Source: Oscillospiraceae bacterium (GTDB lineage Bacteria; Bacillota; Clostridia; Oscillospirales; Oscillospiraceae). Taken from it: 64,000 nt of DNA. The position numbers and the translations under genes were made by a program. The DNA lies in the NCBI GenBank assembly GCA_902798545.1, contig CADBWQ010000020.1, forward strand, positions 23,881 to 87,880, read 5' to 3'. The number at the start of each line of letters is the position of its first letter. The stretch's first letter is position 1. Shown here one piece after another: positions 1 through 8,482 of this stretch. The notes beneath the pieces are model-generated. The model saw nothing but the letters and a program-made list of their open reading frames with translations. It had not been told where the DNA came from and searched no databases.

Positions 1-1
1 G

Positions 2-1498
2 GAGCATTTGAGCAGCGGTATCAAAGATCTGTTTGGGACAGTATTCTTTCTGTCTGTCGGCATGATGATTGATCCGGCAATGATCGTCAGGCATGCATTG
101 CCGATTCTGATCATCACTCTCGTCACAATTGTTGGAAAGCTCATTATCTCTTCCACGGGAGTTTTGCTCTCCGGCCAGTCTCTGCGTAATGCGGTTCACT
201 GTGGCTGTTCCCTGGCGCAGATTGGTGAATTTGCATTTATCATCGCTTCACTTGGTATGAACCTCGGCGTCATCGCGGATTACATCTATCCCATCATTGT
301 CTCTGTCTCTGTCATAACGACGCTGACAACACCCGCGTTTATAAAGAATTCAGACCGCATCTATGAGCTGGTTCGCCGTATTCTCCCACGGAAGCTGGCC
401 GACAAGCTGGAGCGTTATACTTCCGACGCCCCCGATTCTCAGGCACAGGACAGCGACTGGCTCAATTATCTGCGCCGCTACGCAAAAGTCACTGCCTTTT
501 ATGGTGTACTGATATTCGGCGTTCTGATGATCGTACAGTATCTGGTTTTTCCCTTCCTGCAGTCCGCCGCTCCGCAGCCGTGGATTGCTCAGGCGGCCAG
601 TATTCTGCTCTGCGTTCTCGGTGTGGCTTTGTTTATTCGCCCCATGCTGGATCTTCACTCCACGGAGTACACCGTTCTCTGGGTAAAGAACCCGTATTAC
701 CGCCTGCCCTTAATTGCGCTGACCGCACTTCGCTTCGTTCTGATCGTACTGATCATCTATTTCCCGATCCAGGCCATTCTGGATCTCAGCGACTGGCTGC
801 TGGTTCTGATTATTGCTGCGGCAATACTGCTTATCTATCGCAGCGGCTGGATGTCCTCGGCCTACGTTTCGGCTGAGGCGCGCTTCATGGCGAACTTCAA
901 CGAACGGAATCTGCAGCGTGAAGTCGGTACTGAGGATGAGATGGAATGGCTGGACGAAGCGCTTTATGTCCAGAAGCTGAGCTGTCCCCCGGAACTCTAT
1001 GGGAAGACGCTGAAGCAGCTTGCCTGGGGAAGCCATTTCAGCGTCAATGTCATTCAGGTCATTCGAAACCGTAAAGTCCGCAATATGCCGTCCGGTTCTC
1101 TGGAGCTTCACGAGGGTGACCTTCTGGTTCTGGTCGGGAAGGCGGAGGATCTTCGCTCTCTTCGTCTCAGCCTCGGCATGCAGGAATATGAAGAGCTCCC
1201 CACCCTCCGCGCTTATACGGAAGCGCAGGCCGACTCCCCTTATGCGGTCTTCGCTTATGCGATCAAGGTAAAGAAGGATTCCGAGCTTGCGGGAAAGAGT
1301 ATCCGCTCCAGCGCGCTGCGTGAGAAGTACGACTGCATGATTCTGGGGCTTCAGCGTAATTACCTGCCGATCCTGCAGCCGGATATCAACATGACGATCC
1401 AGCCGGATGATTATATCTGGATTCTGGGCAGCCGGAGAATGGCGGAGAAACTGCTTGCCGGCGGGTTTGACACGGATGAAGAGGATCCGGTTTTCTGA
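2..1498 (+). CDS. CPA2-type cation/proton antiporter, C-terminal part (5' end outside window)
   Basis: The reading frame is open from the first base, so the true start lies upstream. What remains is the last third of a monovalent cation:proton antiporter membrane domain (hydrophobic segments in roughly residues 1-110 and 155-290) followed by two cytoplasmic RCK_C/TrkA-C regulatory domains, at about residues 320-395 (YGKTLKQLAWGSHFSVNVIQ) and 410-490 (LAGKSIRSSALREKYDCMIL). The motif FFLSVGMMIDP and the SLAQIGEFAFII helix are typical of KefB/KefC-like CPA2 exchangers. In this family TrkA-C domains bind small ligands that gate ion flux, so a role in pH or potassium homeostasis is likely; the ion is not determinable. 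No KefC-type TrkA-N domain is seen before the C domains. Convergent with the XRE gene across a shared terminator. Confidence 0.85.
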   Translation, partial: EHLSSGIKDLFGTVFFLSVGMMIDPAMIVRHALPILIITLVTIVGKLIISSTGVLLSGQSLRNAVHCGCSLAQIGEFAFIIASLGMNLGVIADYIYPIIVSVSVITTLTTPAFIKNSDRIYELVRRILPRKLADKLERYTSDAPDSQAQDSDWLNYLRRYAKVTAFYGVLIFGVLMIVQYLVFPFLQSAAPQPWIAQAASILLCVLGVALFIRPMLDLHSTEYTVLWVKNPYYRLPLIALTALRFVLIVLIIYFPIQAILDLSDWLLVLIIAAAILLIYRSGWMSSAYVSAEARFMANFNERNLQREVGTEDEMEWLDEALYVQKLSCPPELYGKTLKQLAWGSHFSVNVIQVIRNRKVRNMPSGSLELHEGDLLVLVGKAEDLRSLRLSLGMQEYEELPTLRAYTEAQADSPYAVFAYAIKVKKDSELAGKSIRSSALREKYDCMILGLQRNYLPILQPDINMTIQPDDYIWILGSRRMAEKLLAGGFDTDEEDPVF

Positions 1499-1516
1499 AA
1501 CGAACCATAATACTGA

Positions 1517-1555
1517 AGGGCAGTGATTCAGAGTGAATCACTGCCCTGTTTTTTG
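1517..1555. terminator. Bidirectional intrinsic terminator
   Basis: Perfect 14-bp stem (arms 1517-1530 and 1534-1547, loop GAG) followed by a T-rich run on the + strand. It separates the convergent antiporter and XRE genes. Confidence 0.85.
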
Positions 1556-1576
1556 TTTTCCGATTTGGCCCCTGTT

Positions 1577-2221
1577 TTACTTCACCAGTCCCTGCATCTT
1601 TGCCAACAGGCCGCCGAGCAGACCGTCTTCTCCGCTTCCGCTGTTTGCCAGCATCAAAAGGTCTCCGAGCTCCAGGTTCTCGCCCTTCAGAATGCGGGTT
1701 GCCAGTTTCTTATCGTCCGAGCTTGCCGCACGATAAAGCTCTATCAGCTTCTGTTCCGCCGCAGAAAGCTGCGTTGTTTTTGCTGCCTTGCCGGCTGCAG
1801 TCGTCTTCTTTGCCGTCGTTGTGCCTGTTTTCGCAGCCGTCGTTGAAGTCTTTTTTGCTGCGGCCGCACTTGTCGACGCGGCTTTCCTTGCCGTGGTCCC
1901 GGTTTTCGCAGATGAAGATTTCGCCGCCGTCTTCCTGGCTGTGCCGGTTTTCGCTGTTGAAGCTGTTTTCGACGATGCTGCTGCCTTGGACGCAGTCGCA
2001 GAAGCCCCGCCCTTTGGAGCTTCCAGCAGGGACTTCTGGGTGATTCCCAGCGCTTTTGCGATTAACTTCAGCTGATTCTGACTCAGCTCTTTCTCTCCGC
2101 GTTCTGCTTTGCCTACATCATTTCCACTGAGTCCGTCGACACTGCCTGCCAGCTGTTCCTGTGACAGCTTCTTCGCTGTACGGGCTTCACGGATCAGGGT
2201 TCCAACATTCTTTACCGCCAT
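1577..2221 (-). CDS. XRE-family DNA-binding protein with histone-H1-like Ala/Lys/Thr tail
   Basis: 214 residues in three parts: an N-terminal helix-turn-helix of the XRE/Cro type (about residues 5-65, core LSQEQLAG...SGNDVGKAERGEK), an extremely Ala/Lys/Thr/Ser-rich basic linker (about 68-150, repeated AAKTGTTARK-like units), and a short helical C-terminal region (SAAEQKLIELYRAAS, then LKGENLELGDLLML). A strong ribosome site (AAGGAGG) sits 7 bases before the ATG. The basic low-complexity segment resembles histone H1/HupB-type tails that bind DNA non-specifically. A sequence-specific head plus a nucleoid-like tail suggests a regulator or architectural protein. Targets are unknown. Confidence 0.75.
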   Translation of the reverse strand: MAVKNVGTLIREARTAKKLSQEQLAGSVDGLSGNDVGKAERGEKELSQNQLKLIAKALGITQKSLLEAPKGGASATASKAAASSKTASTAKTGTARKTAAKSSSAKTGTTARKAASTSAAAAKKTSTTAAKTGTTTAKKTTAAGKAAKTTQLSAAEQKLIELYRAASSDDKKLATRILKGENLELGDLLMLANSGSGEDGLLGGLLAKMQGLVK

Positions 2222-2315
2222 CGCTTTTCCTCCTTAGAATAAAAATAATTGAATCAGGAAATCGTAGTTCAGGTCTGTTCAGAGTTTTTCAGGATCAGAG
2301 CTCCGGTCAGAGGGG

Positions 2316-3026
2316 TTACACATTGTCCTGCATCAGGGGGCTGTCCTCGGCCGCCGTTTTTTTCACCAGCTTCAGAGCTGCTCCAAACATCCAGCAGACA
2401 AAGACCAGGAACGCCACGCTCATGAGATCGCTCTGCATGGTTGCGATAAAGTCATAAGCGCCATGGAGAAGCATGGGGATGAGCAGGGCCATCCGCCGCG
2501 CTTTCCGGGATGTATCCTCGTAGCCTGCAAGCGCATACCGCTTTGCCACACCGTACCAGACACCCATATATACGCCAAAACAGGCATGTCCCGGAACCGC
2601 AGTCACAGCCCTTGCCAGCGCGGTCCCGATCCCATAACGCAGCACATAGAAGATATTCTCCCAGAGTGCAAATCCCAGAGATACGAACACTGCATACACC
2701 ACGCCGTCAAACTGACAGTTGAAGTGAGGACTCTTCCATGTCCGCAGTTTCAGCAGCAGGTACTTGGCCCCTTCCTCTGCAAAAGCAACCACGACGAAAT
2801 ACAGGAGCGCGTCATAGACCAGTCCTCCATTGGGGAACAGATCTGTCAGGAGATTATCTCCGTAGACCTCAACCAGCTCTGCCAGGGTGGTTGAGACGAT
2901 ACCGAGAAAAACCAGCCCTACCAGCATTTTGATCGGTTCTTTTTCCAGGCGGTCAGCACGGTAAACCCTGACCATCAGATAAATCGCCGGAACAACCGCC
3001 GCAACGATAAGAATCAAATCAGCCAT
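2316..3026 (-). CDS. PrsW-family intramembrane metalloprotease
   Basis: 236 residues, about seven hydrophobic segments. It carries the PrsW/CPBP-like motifs: EEGAK at about residue 84, FDGVVYAVFVSLGFALWEN around 106-124, GHACFG at about 147 and LHGAYDF near 188. These supply the paired Glu and His residues expected of a membrane-embedded metalloprotease. In Bacillus subtilis PrsW makes the first cut in anti-sigma factor RsiW; no RsiW or ECF sigma gene is adjacent here, so the substrate is open. It stands alone, ending about 95 bases upstream of the XRE gene on the same strand. Confidence 0.85.
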   Translation of the reverse strand: MADLILIVAAVVPAIYLMVRVYRADRLEKEPIKMLVGLVFLGIVSTTLAELVEVYGDNLLTDLFPNGGLVYDALLYFVVVAFAEEGAKYLLLKLRTWKSPHFNCQFDGVVYAVFVSLGFALWENIFYVLRYGIGTALARAVTAVPGHACFGVYMGVWYGVAKRYALAGYEDTSRKARRMALLIPMLLHGAYDFIATMQSDLMSVAFLVFVCWMFGAALKLVKKTAAEDSPLMQDNV

Positions 3027-3058
3027 TACAAATCCACTCTCCCGATCTTTTTGAAAGA

Positions 3059-3087
3059 GTATAAGCCCGGCGTCGCCGGGCTTATAC
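3059..3087 (-). terminator. Terminator after ireB
   Basis: Perfect 13-bp stem (3059-3071 with 3075-3087, 3-base loop). On the minus strand it is followed by TCTTTC. It lies 10 bases past the ireB stop codon. Confidence 0.7.
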
Positions 3088-3096
3088 GAACCATAC

Positions 3097-3339
3097 TTAC
3101 TTGTCCAGATAGGTCTTCAGCAGCTCCTGCAGCAGCTCATCCCTGTCCAGTCGGCAGATAAGACTGCGTGCGTTATTATAGCTGGTGATGTAAGTCGGAT
3201 CTTCAGAGAGAATGTAACCGACAATCTGGTTTATGGGGTTGTAGCCCTTGACCATCAGGGAATTGTAAACAGAGGAGAGAATCTCCTTCATTTCGGCCTT
3301 ACTGTCAAGCGCCGCAAACTTTCTTGTGACATCCTGCAT
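3097..3339 (-). CDS. ireB: IreB-family regulatory phosphoprotein
   Basis: 80 residues from the ATG at 3339 (MQDVTRKFAALDSKAEMKEI). A longer TTG-initiated version is open but the GGGAG ribosome site sits 8 bases before this ATG, which decides the start. The sequence matches the UPF0297/IreB family throughout, including the conserved GYNPINQIVGYILSEDPTYI block. In Enterococcus faecalis IreB is phosphorylated by the PASTA kinase IreK on N-terminal threonines and dampens cephalosporin resistance; Thr5 here is a candidate site. In many Firmicutes ireB lies between alaS and ruvX; here it stands alone. Confidence 0.92.
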   Translation of the reverse strand: MQDVTRKFAALDSKAEMKEILSSVYNSLMVKGYNPINQIVGYILSEDPTYITSYNNARSLICRLDRDELLQELLKTYLDK

Positions 3340-3409
3340 AAAAACCACTCCCAATCACAATTCTGTTCCGATACCCGCTTTGAAAGCGCAGTACGAATCT
3401 TTATCTGGT

Positions 3410-3437
3410 ATTATACCATAACTTGTGATCAAGTAAA
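3410..3437 (-). promoter_or_regulatory. Sigma-A promoter for ireB
   Basis: Minus-strand -10 TATAAT (3415-3410) and -35 TTTACT (3437-3432) with a 16-base spacer, about 70 bases upstream of the ireB start. Confidence 0.6.
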
Positions 3438-3611
3438 GTCTTTTTTTGCATATTTTGTATGCAGTACTGCAAAATGTTGTCTGTCGGCTTCTCTGAAGTC
3501 AGCCTCCGGCTGAGGCCTGTGTCCGGGCAGACTGACAATGCCTGCGCGGATGCTTCAGTCGCTTTTGGCAGCTGTGCTTACGGCAAACGGGTACTTACGC
3601 CAAACGTGCGA

Positions 3612-3640
3612 TTGCGCAGGGACGTAAGATGTGGTAGAAT
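3612..3640 (+). promoter_or_regulatory. Sigma-A promoter for small membrane protein
   Basis: TTGCGC (3612-3617), 17-base spacer, TAGAAT (3635-3640). Apart from this and the divergent ireB promoter, the 347-base gap 3340-3687 shows nothing else. Confidence 0.5.
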
Positions 3641-3687
3641 CAGAGCAACAACATGGGATCTGTATAAAAACAGGAGATGATGAAAAG

Positions 3688-3876
3688 ATGAAAAACAAAT
3701 ATGTCGTGTATGTGCTGTATGTGATTCTCTTCGTGGCTTTCTGGAACCTGCTGGATTTCCTGTACTCAACATTCCTGACACACAGCGGATATCAGCTTGC
3801 TGCAGGAACAGACCTGCTGATCCCGCTTGCAGCTGCTCTTGTAACCGGATATCTGTTTTTTCTGAGGGAAAAGTGA
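3688..3876 (+). CDS. Small two-helix membrane protein, hypothetical
   Basis: 62 residues, MKNKYVVYVLYVILFVAFWN onward, with a hydrophobic helix at about residues 4-24 and a second at about 42-58 ending in LREK. CAGGAG lies 11 bases before the chosen ATG; an upstream ATG at 3677 runs into a stop after four codons. Such short two-helix proteins are common in Clostridia and have no assigned role. It is probably co-transcribed with the short gene that begins about 50 bases downstream. Function unknown. Confidence 0.6.
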   Translation: MKNKYVVYVLYVILFVAFWNLLDFLYSTFLTHSGYQLAAGTDLLIPLAAALVTGYLFFLREK

Positions 3877-3926
3877 TTACAGCAAATCCTGGTCAGCAAG
3901 GAGCTGAACTGATCATGGTCTGCAAA

Positions 3927-4055
3927 ATGAAAAAGACGGTAGATGAACTGCTTCAATGCCCATACTGGGTTATTGACATACTGCCGTCGCAGGTGCCAAA
4001 AGACAGTCCCGGACAATACTTTGCTGTTGAAGAGTACTGGAAGCCTACCTTGTAG
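3927..4055 (+). pseudogene. Probable truncated hypothetical gene
   Basis: A 42-codon frame starting MKKTVDELLQCPYWVIDILP and ending abruptly after FAVEEYWKPTL. From memory, similar N-termini occur in longer hypothetical proteins of gut Clostridia (about 100 residues or more), which would make this a 3'-truncated copy; that comparison could not be run. The frame is also open upstream to about 3873 and overlaps the preceding stop. A strong terminator follows 25 bases after the stop, so the piece may still be transcribed. Confidence 0.4.
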
Positions 4056-4080
4056 GCGACAGGTCGGTTGATCTCGTCGA

Positions 4081-4111
4081 AAAAATCACCCACACGAGGT
4101 GGGTGATTTTT
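4081..4111. terminator. Strong intrinsic terminator
   Basis: Perfect 13-bp stem AAAAATCACCCAC / GTGGGTGATTTTT with loop ACGAG. The A and T runs inside the stem let it work on both strands, ending both the plus-strand small genes and the minus-strand pheST transcript. Confidence 0.85.
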
Positions 4112-4143
4112 ATTATGTCTGATTCGATCCGGAACCGTGTCTT

Positions 4144-4344
4144 TTATGCGGCCTTCAGAACAAGCTCTTGTTCGCCCGGGACGGACACTTCATACTCTGT
4201 GGTGTCCTTCGCGAAGCCCTCGGGGGCCTTCAACAGGTGCACGACGTAGTCTCCGGGGGCACGTCAAAGGCCGCGACGCCGTCAGGGCTCTCGGCGCAGG
4301 CACCGGCAGTCAGGGATACCAGGAGCAGCAGAGAAATCAGCGCA
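4144..4344 (-). pseudogene. Frameshifted small lipoprotein/prealbumin-like domain gene
   Basis: Directly after pheT on the same strand, one frame reads ISLLLLVSLTAGACAESPDG then VAAFDVPP (a signal-peptide-like start), and the next frame reads GDYVVHLLKAPEGFAKDTTE to a stop at 4144. Together they spell a continuous VAAFDVPPGDYVVHLLKAPEGF segment typical of SpaA/Cna-B-like prealbumin folds. The two frames meet at a run of five C residues (minus strand, about 4245); six would restore a single frame. No good start codon is visible, so the 5' end may also be lost or overlap pheT. Confidence 0.55.
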
Positions 4345-7027
4345 TCTCCGCGCCGTATTTCTCTTTCAGTGCCTTCAGGACGTTTGCGACAATCTCTTCG
4401 GCGTGCTCGTCGGTCAGAGTCTGGTTCTCGTCGCGCATGGTCAGCGAGAAGGCCACGGACTTCCTTCCCTGGACGATGTGGGTTCCGGTGTAGACGTCGA
4501 AGACCGCGCAGTCGATCAGTCTCTCTCCCCCGGCAGCCAGGATGCTCTCTTCCATCTCACCCACCGGAACCGCGAGATCGCAGATCACGGCGATGTCGCG
4601 CGTGACCGCCGGATACTTCGGCAGCGGCTTGAAAACCGGTACCCCGCCCTGTGCTTCGAACAGCGCTCCAAAGCTCAGCTGCGCACAGTAGAACTCCGCG
4701 TCCACGGAGTAATTGCGCATGACGCGGGGATGAATCTGGCCCAGGACGCCAAGGCATTTTTCCCCGATCCACACCGTGGCACAGCGCCCGGGGTGGTAGG
4801 ACGGGTTCGACGCCTCACGGATAAAGCGCGGCTTCGCCGTGCCGAGGCCTTCCAGCAGTTCCTCGACCCAGCCCTTCATCACGAAGAAGTTCATCTCCGG
4901 GCCGTAGGCGCCGAGGGAGACCGTCTTCGGCTCGTCGGCAAGGCCGTCGGGACGTTTGTGGTAGGTCCGGCCGATCTCGTAGAGGCGTGCCTCCCGGTTG
5001 CGATAGTTGTAGTTCCGGGTGAGGATCTCCAGCATGGAGGGCAGAATCGTCGTACGCATGATGGACGTGTCCTCGCCCAGGGGGTTCAGGATCCGCAGGC
5101 TGTCACGCAGCGGGGAATCGGCCGGGAGATTGATCTTGTCATAATAACCCGGGCTGATGAACGAATAGGTGATGATCTCATCCAGGCCGAGGCCACGGCA
5201 GATCTCGCCGATCCGGCGTTCGCAGAGCTGCTCGGGCGTGAAGCCGCCGCAGGTGGAGATGGCGCCGGTGAAGCGGGTGGGGATCTCGTTGTAGCCGTAG
5301 AAGCGCGCGACCTCCTCGGCCAGATCCGAGTAATGCTCCACATCACCGCGCCAGCTGGGGACATGGACGGTTTCGCCCTCGACGGTGAAGCCGAGTCTCC
5401 GGAGGATGGCGGTCATGGTCGGGACGTCGAGGTCGGTGCCGAGGAGCGCGTTGATCTTCTCCGGCTCGAGCCGGAGGACGGTCTCGCGGCGGCCGGCCGG
5501 GTAGACGTCGATGACGCCCTCGACCACCTCGCCGCAGCCCAGAAGCTCCACAAGCTCACAGGCGCGCTGGACAGCCGCGTAGGTGTTCTCGGGGTCAAGG
5601 CCCTTCTCGTAGCGGGAGGAGGCGTCCGTCCGCATGCCCAGGGCCGTGGCGGTGCGCCGGATGGAGACACCGTCGAAGTTTGCGCTCTCGAAGAGAACCA
5701 TGGCCGTGTCGCCCACGATCTCACTGTTGGCGCCGCCCATAACGCCGGCCACGCCGACGGGCTTCTCGGTGTCGCAGATGCAGAGCATGTTCTCCGTCAG
5801 GGTGCGCCCGGTGCCGTCCAAGGTCTGGATGGTCTCGTCCGGGCGGGCACAGCGGACGTGGATCTCGCCGCCTTTGACGCAGGAGAAGTCGAAGGCGTGC
5901 ATGGGCTGGCCGTACTCCATCATGACGTAGTTGGTGATGTCCACGAGGTTGTTGATCGGGCGCATGCCGGCATTGCGGATCCGCTCACGCATCCAGGCCG
6001 GGGAGGGCGCGATCTTCACGTTCTTCACCATGCGGGCGGTGTAGCGGCGGCAGAGTGTCGGCTCCTCCACGACGACGCTGGCGAGGGCATTGATATCCCC
6101 GCCGGCCTTCGCCTGCACCACGGGGGTGTGGAGCTTCAGCTCCTTGTTGAAGGTCACAGCGGCTTCGCGCGCCAGGCCGATCATGCAGAGGCAGTCCGGG
6201 CGGTTCGGGGTGATTTCGAACTCGACCACGTGGTCGTCACAGCCGATCATGGCGGCGATGTCGTCGCCGGGCCGGACATCCTCATGCAGGATGAAGATGC
6301 CGTCCTCGATGCAGTGGGGGAACTCCTTCTGCTCGGCATGGAGGTCACTCAGCTCGCAGACTTTTCCCTGCCTGGTGTCGTAGGCAACGAGGTCGCAGAG
6401 GTGGAGATTCGCACAGGGAGTCAGGGCCTTCACGCTCTCGGCGCCCAGGTCCAGGACCAGCTCCCAGCCGGCTTCGGCGGGGCGGATGCGGGTGACTTCG
6501 GCGGCCAGGACGGGTCCGAAGATCTTGTCACCGGCGGCGATGCTGGCCGGAATCGAGGGCCTGTTTTTATCCAGGGGGTGATAGTCGCCGAGGATGGCGG
6601 CGGCACGGATGGCCGCATAGGCGTAGTCATGGGTCGTGAGGTTCAGTTCCTTCAGGGAACAGAGCATGCCGTCCGAGCGCACGCCGCGGAGAGAGCCGCT
6701 GCGGATCTCAGCCCCGGTGGGCAGCAGTGCGCCGTCCAGAGCCACGGGGACCAGGTCGCCCTCGTGGACGTTCCACGCGCCGGTGACAATCTGGACCGGG
6801 GCGTCGCGGCCTACGTCCAGCTGAAGGACCCACATATGATCCGAGTCGGGGTGGTGCTCCATCGAGAGGACCCTGCCCACGACGACGTTTTTCAGGTGAG
6901 CGGAGAGGTCCTCGGTCACCTCGACCTTGGAGCCGGAGACCGTCATAGCCTCGGCGAAGCTCCGGTCGTCGTACTCCGCCAGCGGGAGGTCAACAAACTC
7001 GTTCAGCCATTTTCTTGAAAGATTCAT
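4337..7027 (-). CDS. pheT: Phenylalanine--tRNA ligase beta subunit
   Basis: 896 residues. Charges tRNA-Phe as an alpha2-beta2 complex with PheS. Domains in order: N-terminal MNLSRKWLNEFVDLP, EMAP/OB-like tRNA-binding domain (about 40-150), B3/B4 editing region beginning near VVEFEITPNRPDCL (about 255-400), B5 domain with DVYPAGR and the catalytic-like core, and the C-terminal ferredoxin-like anticodon-binding domain (from about 805, YPAVTRDIAVICD). It is about 90 residues longer than the usual ~800 because of an extra segment around residues 160-250, between LCSLKELNL and the GIFIL block. Transcribed after pheS with a 12-base gap, under the upstream T-box. Confidence 0.97.
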   Translation of the reverse strand: MNLSRKWLNEFVDLPLAEYDDRSFAEAMTVSGSKVEVTEDLSAHLKNVVVGRVLSMEHHPDSDHMWVLQLDVGRDAPVQIVTGAWNVHEGDLVPVALDGALLPTGAEIRSGSLRGVRSDGMLCSLKELNLTTHDYAYAAIRAAAILGDYHPLDKNRPSIPASIAAGDKIFGPVLAAEVTRIRPAEAGWELVLDLGAESVKALTPCANLHLCDLVAYDTRQGKVCELSDLHAEQKEFPHCIEDGIFILHEDVRPGDDIAAMIGCDDHVVEFEITPNRPDCLCMIGLAREAAVTFNKELKLHTPVVQAKAGGDINALASVVVEEPTLCRRYTARMVKNVKIAPSPAWMRERIRNAGMRPINNLVDITNYVMMEYGQPMHAFDFSCVKGGEIHVRCARPDETIQTLDGTGRTLTENMLCICDTEKPVGVAGVMGGANSEIVGDTAMVLFESANFDGVSIRRTATALGMRTDASSRYEKGLDPENTYAAVQRACELVELLGCGEVVEGVIDVYPAGRRETVLRLEPEKINALLGTDLDVPTMTAILRRLGFTVEGETVHVPSWRGDVEHYSDLAEEVARFYGYNEIPTRFTGAISTCGGFTPEQLCERRIGEICRGLGLDEIITYSFISPGYYDKINLPADSPLRDSLRILNPLGEDTSIMRTTILPSMLEILTRNYNYRNREARLYEIGRTYHKRPDGLADEPKTVSLGAYGPEMNFFVMKGWVEELLEGLGTAKPRFIREASNPSYHPGRCATVWIGEKCLGVLGQIHPRVMRNYSVDAEFYCAQLSFGALFEAQGGVPVFKPLPKYPAVTRDIAVICDLAVPVGEMEESILAAGGERLIDCAVFDVYTGTHIVQGRKSVAFSLTMRDENQTLTDEHAEEIVANVLKALKEKYGAEMR

Positions 7028-7039
7028 ATGCTTCCCTCC

Positions 7040-8065
7040 TCAGAACTGTTCCAGGAACCGCACGTCGTTCTCGAAGATGAGACGCAGGTCCGTGATCTTG
7101 TATTCGCCCATGGCGAGGCGCTCCAGCCCCATGCCGAAGGCCCAGCCGGAGTACACGTCCGGGTCGATGCCGCAGCCGGCCAGCACCTTCGGGTGCACCA
7201 TGCCGGCGCCCAGAACCTCGATCCAGCCCTCACCCTTGCAGGTCGGACAGCCCTTTCCGCCGCACTTGTGGCACTGGATGTCCAGCTCGCAGCTCGGCTC
7301 GGTGAAGGGGAAATGGTGCGGACGGAAGCGCGTCACCGTGCCCTTGCCGTAGATCTTCTCCACCACCAGGTTCAGCGTCGCCTTCAGGTCCGACATGGTC
7401 ACGCCCTTGTCGATGACCATGCCCTCGATCTGGTGGAACATGGGAGAGTGCGTTGCGTCCACCTCGTCCTTGCGGTAGACCCGGCCGGGGGCGATCATCC
7501 GGATGGGCAGCGGTCTGGTCTCCATGGCGTGGATCTGCATGGGTGAGGTCTGGGTGCGCAGGCAGATCCGGCTGTCGTCGGTGAAGTAAAAGGTGTCCGT
7601 CCACTCGCGCGAGGGGTGGCCCTCGTCGATGTTCAGCTTCGTGAAGTTGTAGTCCGAAAGCTCCACCTCCGGCCCGTCCACGATCTCAAAGCCCATGCCG
7701 ATGAAGATGTCCTTGATCTGGTCCAGGACGTTGTACATGGGGTGCTTGTGGCCCATGGGATGCTTCTCGCCCGGCAGCGTCACATCCACCGTCTCCTGCA
7801 GCAGCTGCAGCTCCAGCTTTGCCTCGTTCAGTGCTCTGCGCCGTGTCTCGATCGTCTCTTCGATCTCCTCCCGGAGCTGGTTGGCGAGCTGGCCCATCTG
7901 CGGCCGCTCGTCCGGTGAGAGCTTGCCCATCTGGCGGAGAATGCCGGTGAGTTCGCCCTTCTTGCCGAGATACTTCACGCGCATGGCCTCCAGGGAGTCC
8001 ACATCTTCGGATTCCAGGATCGCCTGCAGCGCGGCATCTCTGAGTTTCTGCATCATTTCTTTCAT
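7040..8065 (-). CDS. pheS: Phenylalanine--tRNA ligase alpha subunit
   Basis: 341 residues, the usual length. The N-terminal coiled-coil arm (about 1-85) is followed by the class II aminoacyl-tRNA synthetase catalytic core: motif 2 region GRVYRKDEVDATHSPMFHQI and motif 3 GMGLERLAMGEYKI near the C-terminus, with the phenylalanine-pocket region between. A CxxC pair (IQCHKCGGKGCPTCKGEG, about 263-280) is inserted, suggesting a small zinc knuckle seen in some Firmicute PheS proteins. First gene of the pheST operon; its leader is a T-box riboswitch. Confidence 0.97.
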   Translation of the reverse strand: MKEMMQKLRDAALQAILESEDVDSLEAMRVKYLGKKGELTGILRQMGKLSPDERPQMGQLANQLREEIEETIETRRRALNEAKLELQLLQETVDVTLPGEKHPMGHKHPMYNVLDQIKDIFIGMGFEIVDGPEVELSDYNFTKLNIDEGHPSREWTDTFYFTDDSRICLRTQTSPMQIHAMETRPLPIRMIAPGRVYRKDEVDATHSPMFHQIEGMVIDKGVTMSDLKATLNLVVEKIYGKGTVTRFRPHHFPFTEPSCELDIQCHKCGGKGCPTCKGEGWIEVLGAGMVHPKVLAGCGIDPDVYSGWAFGMGLERLAMGEYKITDLRLIFENDVRFLEQF

Positions 8066-8084
8066 GACTCGCTCCTAAAATAAA

Positions 8085-8350
8085 AATAAGCTTCCGTCCC
8101 AGAACAATAGGACGAAAGCGTGCTTCCGCGGTACCACCTATCTTCGGCACCGGACAGGCCCGGGCGAATCCGGAAACCGGATCAGCCGGAGGTCTTGCAA
8201 AGTGCCGCACTTCACGGGCTTAACGCGCCCACACGCCGGGGATTGGCCGGAGCTCCCGGGCGAACCAAACACCGCTCTCCGAGGGGGCTTGCAGCCGATG
8301 ACCCCCAGTCTCTGGCAGAGGACTCTGTGTTATTTTCCCGTTCACAGCAG
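8085..8350 (-). promoter_or_regulatory. T-box riboswitch leader of pheST
   Basis: The minus strand carries the T-box consensus AGGTGGTACCGCG (plus-strand 8128-8140), followed by a terminator hairpin (GCTTTCGTCC / GGGACGGAAGC, then TTATTTTTATTTT at about 8085-8125). Long GC-rich stems upstream fit Stem I to III. Uncharged tRNA-Phe binding the T-box is expected to favour the antiterminator and switch on pheST. The specifier codon could not be placed with confidence. Confidence 0.9.
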
Positions 8351-8355
8351 AAAAT

Positions 8356-8384
8356 AGAGTATCACAATCGGGAGGTATTTGCAA
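8356..8384 (-). promoter_or_regulatory. Promoter of the pheST T-box transcript
   Basis: Minus strand -35 TTGCAA (8384-8379), 17-base spacer, -10 TACTCT (8361-8356), immediately before the T-box leader and back to back with the alr promoter. Confidence 0.6.
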
Positions 8385-8392
8385 GAGTCGAA

Positions 8393-8421
8393 TTGACAGT
8401 TTTCAGGAAAATGCGTATAAT
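8393..8421 (+). promoter_or_regulatory. Consensus sigma-A promoter for alr
   Basis: Perfect TTGACA (8393-8398), 17-base spacer, perfect TATAAT (8416-8421), about 60 bases upstream of the alr start. Confidence 0.85.
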
Positions 8422-8482
8422 GACGCAAATGTACCCATCCTGTTCTGTGATGAATCTATGTGATGAAGAGGCATTTTTCAAC

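Noticed and set aside
4403-7018. 871-codon open frame on the plus strand opposite pheT
   Set aside because: Antisense shadow produced by the GC-rich codon use of pheT; no ribosome site, and composition is atypical of a protein.
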